8,090 bases of DNA, from assembly GCA_036498625.1 (NCBI GenBank), contig DASYFD010000386.1, positions 1 through 8,090 on the forward strand. The letters run 5' to 3'. Position 1 is the stretch's first letter. Each line of letters begins with the position of its first letter. Source of the stretch: VAZQ01 sp036498625. GTDB taxonomy: Bacteria; Pseudomonadota; Alphaproteobacteria; Rhizobiales; Xanthobacteraceae. Below are positions 6,088 through 8,090 of this stretch, piece by piece. Under the pieces are notes generated by a model. That model searched no databases. It was given only the letters and a program-made list of their open reading frames with translations, and was not told the DNA's origin. Made by a program: the position numbers and the translations under genes.

Positions 6088-7150
6088 AGATGCCGAATAT
6101 CTTCGAATAGCGCGCCTTGATGTCCTCGCTCGTCTTCTCGACGCCGGCCGGATCGTCCTTCATCAGCTTGATGTCGGAGAGCCGCTTGCGGCCCGGCTTC
6201 TCCTTGATCTGGGCATGGGCCGAGTGCTGGCCGGTGAAATCGACCAGCACCTGCTGGCCATCGAGGGAATGCAGCCAATTCTGGAACAGCCGCGCGGCAT
6301 TGGGGTTGGGGGCGGACTTGAATACGCCGCTCGGACCGGTGACCAGCGGCGTTCCCTCGGTCGGATAGATCACCTCCACGGGCTGCCCGCTTTCCTTGAG
6401 CTGCACCAGATTGTAGTCGTTGCCGTCGGCCATGATGGCGCGCTCGCCGAGCGCCAGCTTCTTGGGCGGATCGGTCGAGGACTGCACCTGCATGATCTTC
6501 TGCTTGGCCAGCTGCTCGAAATAGCCCCAGCCGATATCGCGCACCATCTGGAAGGTCGCCGTCATGATGGTGCCGCTGTAGGCCGGATGGGCCTTCACGA
6601 TCTTGCCGGTCCACTTGGGAGCGAGCAGGTCGGCAAAGCTCTTCGGCGCGTCGGCCGGTTTCACCAGATCGGTGTTGTAGCCCATCGAGGAGAGCCAGAT
6701 CCGGGTCGTGGCATAAAGGCCGTCGGGATCGAAATGCTCGGCCGGAAAATTCTTGGCGACCTCTTCGGGCAGATAGGGCGCGAGCCAGCCGTTGCGCTTC
6801 CAGACGATGAAGTGCGACGCATCCGCGCTGTTGACCACGTCGACTGCCCGGATGTTGCTGTCCTGCTCCTGGCCGATGCGCTGGAACACGCGTTCGGCCC
6901 CGGAGCGCTCCACCCGCACCGCGATGCCCGGAAACTTGGCCTCGAAGGTCTTCGCGAGCTTCTCGGCGACCGGCAGATCCATCGCGGTATAGAAGGCGAG
7001 CTTGCCCTCCTTCCTGGCCGCATCGATGAGCGCCGGCGTGATAGCCGCGGGCTCGGGCGCCGCCGCCCTGAGCGGGCTCGCAAAGGTAGTGGCCGCGAGC
7101 GCCGCGGACGATTTGAGCAGGTCACGCCTGGAGAATGTGATGCTGCGCAT
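6086..7150 (-). CDS. Periplasmic ABC solute-binding protein, second tandem paralog
   Basis: A complete 354-residue solute-binding protein. A clear Tat signal, SRRDLLK at residues 7-13, is followed by a short hydrophobic region and a cleavage zone around 28-31 (LRAAAPEP). Mature-domain landmarks are YTAMDLPVAEKL (54-65), VVNSADASHF (105-114), GYNTDLVKP (158-166), KAHPAYSGTIMT (187-198), DPPKKLALGER (227-237), GNDYN (243-247) and PNPNAARLFQ (281-290). The ATG at 7150 is supported by GGAGAGG about 7 nt upstream. Only 11 nt separate it from the next paralog, so they are in one operon. The family includes iron, thiamine and phosphonate binders. An adjacent Tyr-Tyr iron-binding pair is absent, so ligand identity is open. 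Its 5' region (7151-7378) holds an inverted repeat pair, and read-through from the first paralog is plausible. Confidence 0.95.
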   Translation of the reverse strand: MRSITFSRRDLLKSSAALAATTFASPLRAAAPEPAAITPALIDAARKEGKLAFYTAMDLPVAEKLAKTFEAKFPGIAVRVERSGAERVFQRIGQEQDSNIRAVDVVNSADASHFIVWKRNGWLAPYLPEEVAKNFPAEHFDPDGLYATTRIWLSSMGYNTDLVKPADAPKSFADLLAPKWTGKIVKAHPAYSGTIMTATFQMVRDIGWGYFEQLAKQKIMQVQSSTDPPKKLALGERAIMADGNDYNLVQLKESGQPVEVIYPTEGTPLVTGPSGVFKSAPNPNAARLFQNWLHSLDGQQVLVDFTGQHSAHAQIKEKPGRKRLSDIKLMKDDPAGVEKTSEDIKARYSKIFGI

Positions 7151-7157
7151 GGCCTTG

Positions 7158-7164
7158 CCTCTCC
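7158..7164 (-). promoter_or_regulatory. Ribosome binding site of the second binding-protein paralog
   Basis: GGAGAGG within a purine-rich GAGAGGAGAGG run on the minus strand, 7 nt before the ATG at 7150. It is the strongest ribosome binding site seen in the window. Confidence 0.75.
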
Positions 7165-7187
7165 TCTCGACGGTCTAGGGCACGGCG

Positions 7188-7306
7188 TTTCACGCCCTCG
7201 CCCCGAAGGGGAGAGGGTGGGGTGAGGGGGTTACGATGATTCCGTATCGCACCGCCGGAGCCCCCTTATCCCACCTTCTCCCCAGAGGGGAGAAGGAGTG
7301 AAATGC
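7188..7306. repeat. Inverted pair of palindromic repeats between the first and second binding-protein genes
   Basis: Copy one (about 7188-7230) holds a CCCTC.CCCC/GGGG.GAGGG stem (7195-7217, one G/A mismatch, GAA loop). Copy two (about 7261-7306) holds a perfect 10-bp stem, CCTTCTCCCC-AGA-GGGGAGAAGG (7274-7296). The reverse complement of copy two aligns with copy one through TTTCAC, GGGGAGA, GGTGGG and AGGGGG. They are therefore two copies of one element of about 43 bp in opposite orientation, with about 30 bp between them. No T-tract follows in the transcription direction, so it is not a standard terminator; it could instead act as an mRNA stability hairpin. The rest of the 228-nt gap shows nothing I can call. 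Confidence 0.78.
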
Positions 7307-7378
7307 ACTGCGTCCTTGACGATTCACCACAATCAGCTCTTGAAGACTCGTGCGTGCCCTCGCGCTTTCGCGATCAAG

Positions 7379-8090
7379 TTACACCCCGAACAGCTTGGTG
7401 TAGCGCGCCTTGATCTCCTCGCTCGACTTCTCGACACCGGCCGGATCATCCTTGAGCTTCTTGATCTCGGCGAACGGCCTGCGGCCCGGCTTTTCCTTGG
7501 TCTGCGGGTGCATGGAGCGCAAGCCGCCGACATCGATCAGGGATTGCTGGCCCTCGACCGAGAAGCAATAGCTCTGGAACAGGCGGCCGGCGTTCGGGTT
7601 GGGGCCGCCCTTGAGCAGACCGTTGGGGCCGACGATCAGCGGCGAGCCCTCGGTCGGATACACGATCTCGACCGGCTTGCCGCCCTCCTTGAGCTGGAAC
7701 ATGTTGTATTCGTTGCCGTCGGCCATCACCTGGCGCTCACCGAGCTCGAGCTTCTTGGGCGGGTCGGCGGAGGACTGCACCTGCATGACGTTCTGCTTGG
7801 CGAGCTTCTCGAAATAGTCCCAGCCGATATCGCGCGCCATCTGGAAGGTCGACGTCATGATGGTGCCGCTATAGCCCGGATGGGCCTTGACCATCTTGCC
7901 CTTCCATCTCGGGTCGAGCAGATCGGCGAAGCTCTTGGGCGCCTCGGCGGCCTTCACCAGATCGGTGTTGTAGCCCATGACGCTGAGCCAGACCCGGAAG
8001 CTGGCGAACATGCCGTCCGGATCCTTGTGCTCCTCCGGATAGAACTTGGCGACGTCCTCGGGAACGTAGGGCTCGAGAATTCCGTCGCGC
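7379..8090 (-). CDS. Periplasmic ABC solute-binding protein, first tandem paralog (N-terminus outside window)
   Basis: The C-terminal 236 residues of a third solute-binding paralog are visible. The frame is open to the window edge; the internal Met at 8011 is not the start. The visible part aligns without gaps to residues 119-354 of the neighbour at 6086-7150, with 161 of 236 identical (about 68% by hand count). Conserved landmarks are GYNTDLVK, KAHPGYSGTIMT, QVQSSADPPKKLELGER, GNEYN and PNPNAGRLFQSY. Local differences lie in likely ligand-cleft or surface segments: RDGILEPY where the others have RNGWLAPY, and VGGLRSMHPQ where the others have QHSAH.Q. These may reflect a different ligand or affinity. 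By alignment about 118 residues, including the signal peptide, lie upstream of 8090. It ends in TAA at 7379. It is the first binding-protein gene visible in transcription order and is separated from the next by a repeat-bearing 228-nt gap. Confidence 0.93.
   Translation of the reverse strand, partial: RDGILEPYVPEDVAKFYPEEHKDPDGMFASFRVWLSVMGYNTDLVKAAEAPKSFADLLDPRWKGKMVKAHPGYSGTIMTSTFQMARDIGWDYFEKLAKQNVMQVQSSADPPKKLELGERQVMADGNEYNMFQLKEGGKPVEIVYPTEGSPLIVGPNGLLKGGPNPNAGRLFQSYCFSVEGQQSLIDVGGLRSMHPQTKEKPGRRPFAEIKKLKDDPAGVEKSSEEIKARYTKLFGV

Noticed and set aside
6075..6614. A 529-residue version of the third binding protein starting at 6614
   Set aside because: The extra N-terminus reads through the middle paralog out of frame and would bury the Tat signal. 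The GTG at 6074 with a good ribosome binding site explains the gene.
7274..7296. The perfect 10-bp hairpin as a terminator of the first binding-protein gene
   Set aside because: No T-tract follows on the minus strand, and it is one half of an inverted repeat pair. A repeat is the better explanation.
7577..8011. Start of the first binding protein at the internal Met (8011)
   Set aside because: Upstream in-frame codons to the window edge align with the paralogs (DGILEPYVPEDVAKFY), so the gene continues beyond the window.
5025..8090. Naming the transporter as a ferric-iron system (fbp/afu)
   Set aside because: The fold class fits, but the adjacent Tyr-Tyr iron-binding pair is not seen and the neighbours are metabolic enzymes, so a gene symbol would be unsupported.

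Overview
The window is about 8.1 kb of GC-rich DNA. Its codon usage and intergenic palindromes resemble Bradyrhizobium, Rhodopseudomonas and other Nitrobacteraceae (Alphaproteobacteria). This assignment rests on pattern recognition, not on a database match. All seven supported genes lie on the minus strand, so transcription runs from position 8090 toward position 1, and both end genes are cut by the window edges.

In transcription order the first part is an import module. Three tandem paralogous periplasmic solute-binding proteins (7379-8090 partial, 6086-7150, 5025-6074) are followed by one fused two-domain ABC permease (3154-4872). The binding proteins are about 68% identical to one another by hand alignment. 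The two complete ones carry twin-arginine signal peptides. No ABC ATPase gene lies in the window, so it must be upstream of 8090 or elsewhere in the genome.

The second part is enzymatic. A MmgE/PrpD-family protein (1774-3147) starts 6 nt after the permease stop. A divergent short-chain dehydrogenase/reductase (SDR, 826-1584) comes next, then a strong intrinsic terminator (745-784). Beyond it is the N-terminal part of an aldehyde dehydrogenase (1-632) with its own ribosome binding site. The likely theme is uptake of a small, probably organic, solute coupled to its catabolism. The binding proteins belong to the fold family of ferric-iron binders but lack the adjacent Tyr-Tyr iron pair where their Tyr-containing motif is visible. 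The substrate cannot be named from sequence.

Four of the six intergenic gaps hold palindromic repeat elements: 670-736, 1614-1751, 4896-4983 and 7188-7306. They look like dispersed genomic repeats of the REP/BIME or small-MITE kind. One of them is read through in frame at the 5' end of the permease ORF and makes its true start uncertain.

The most unusual point is the SDR. It keeps the cofactor fold and the active-site lysine, but by alignment it lacks the catalytic Asn, Ser and Tyr. I found no complete transposon, CRISPR array, tRNA or rRNA.
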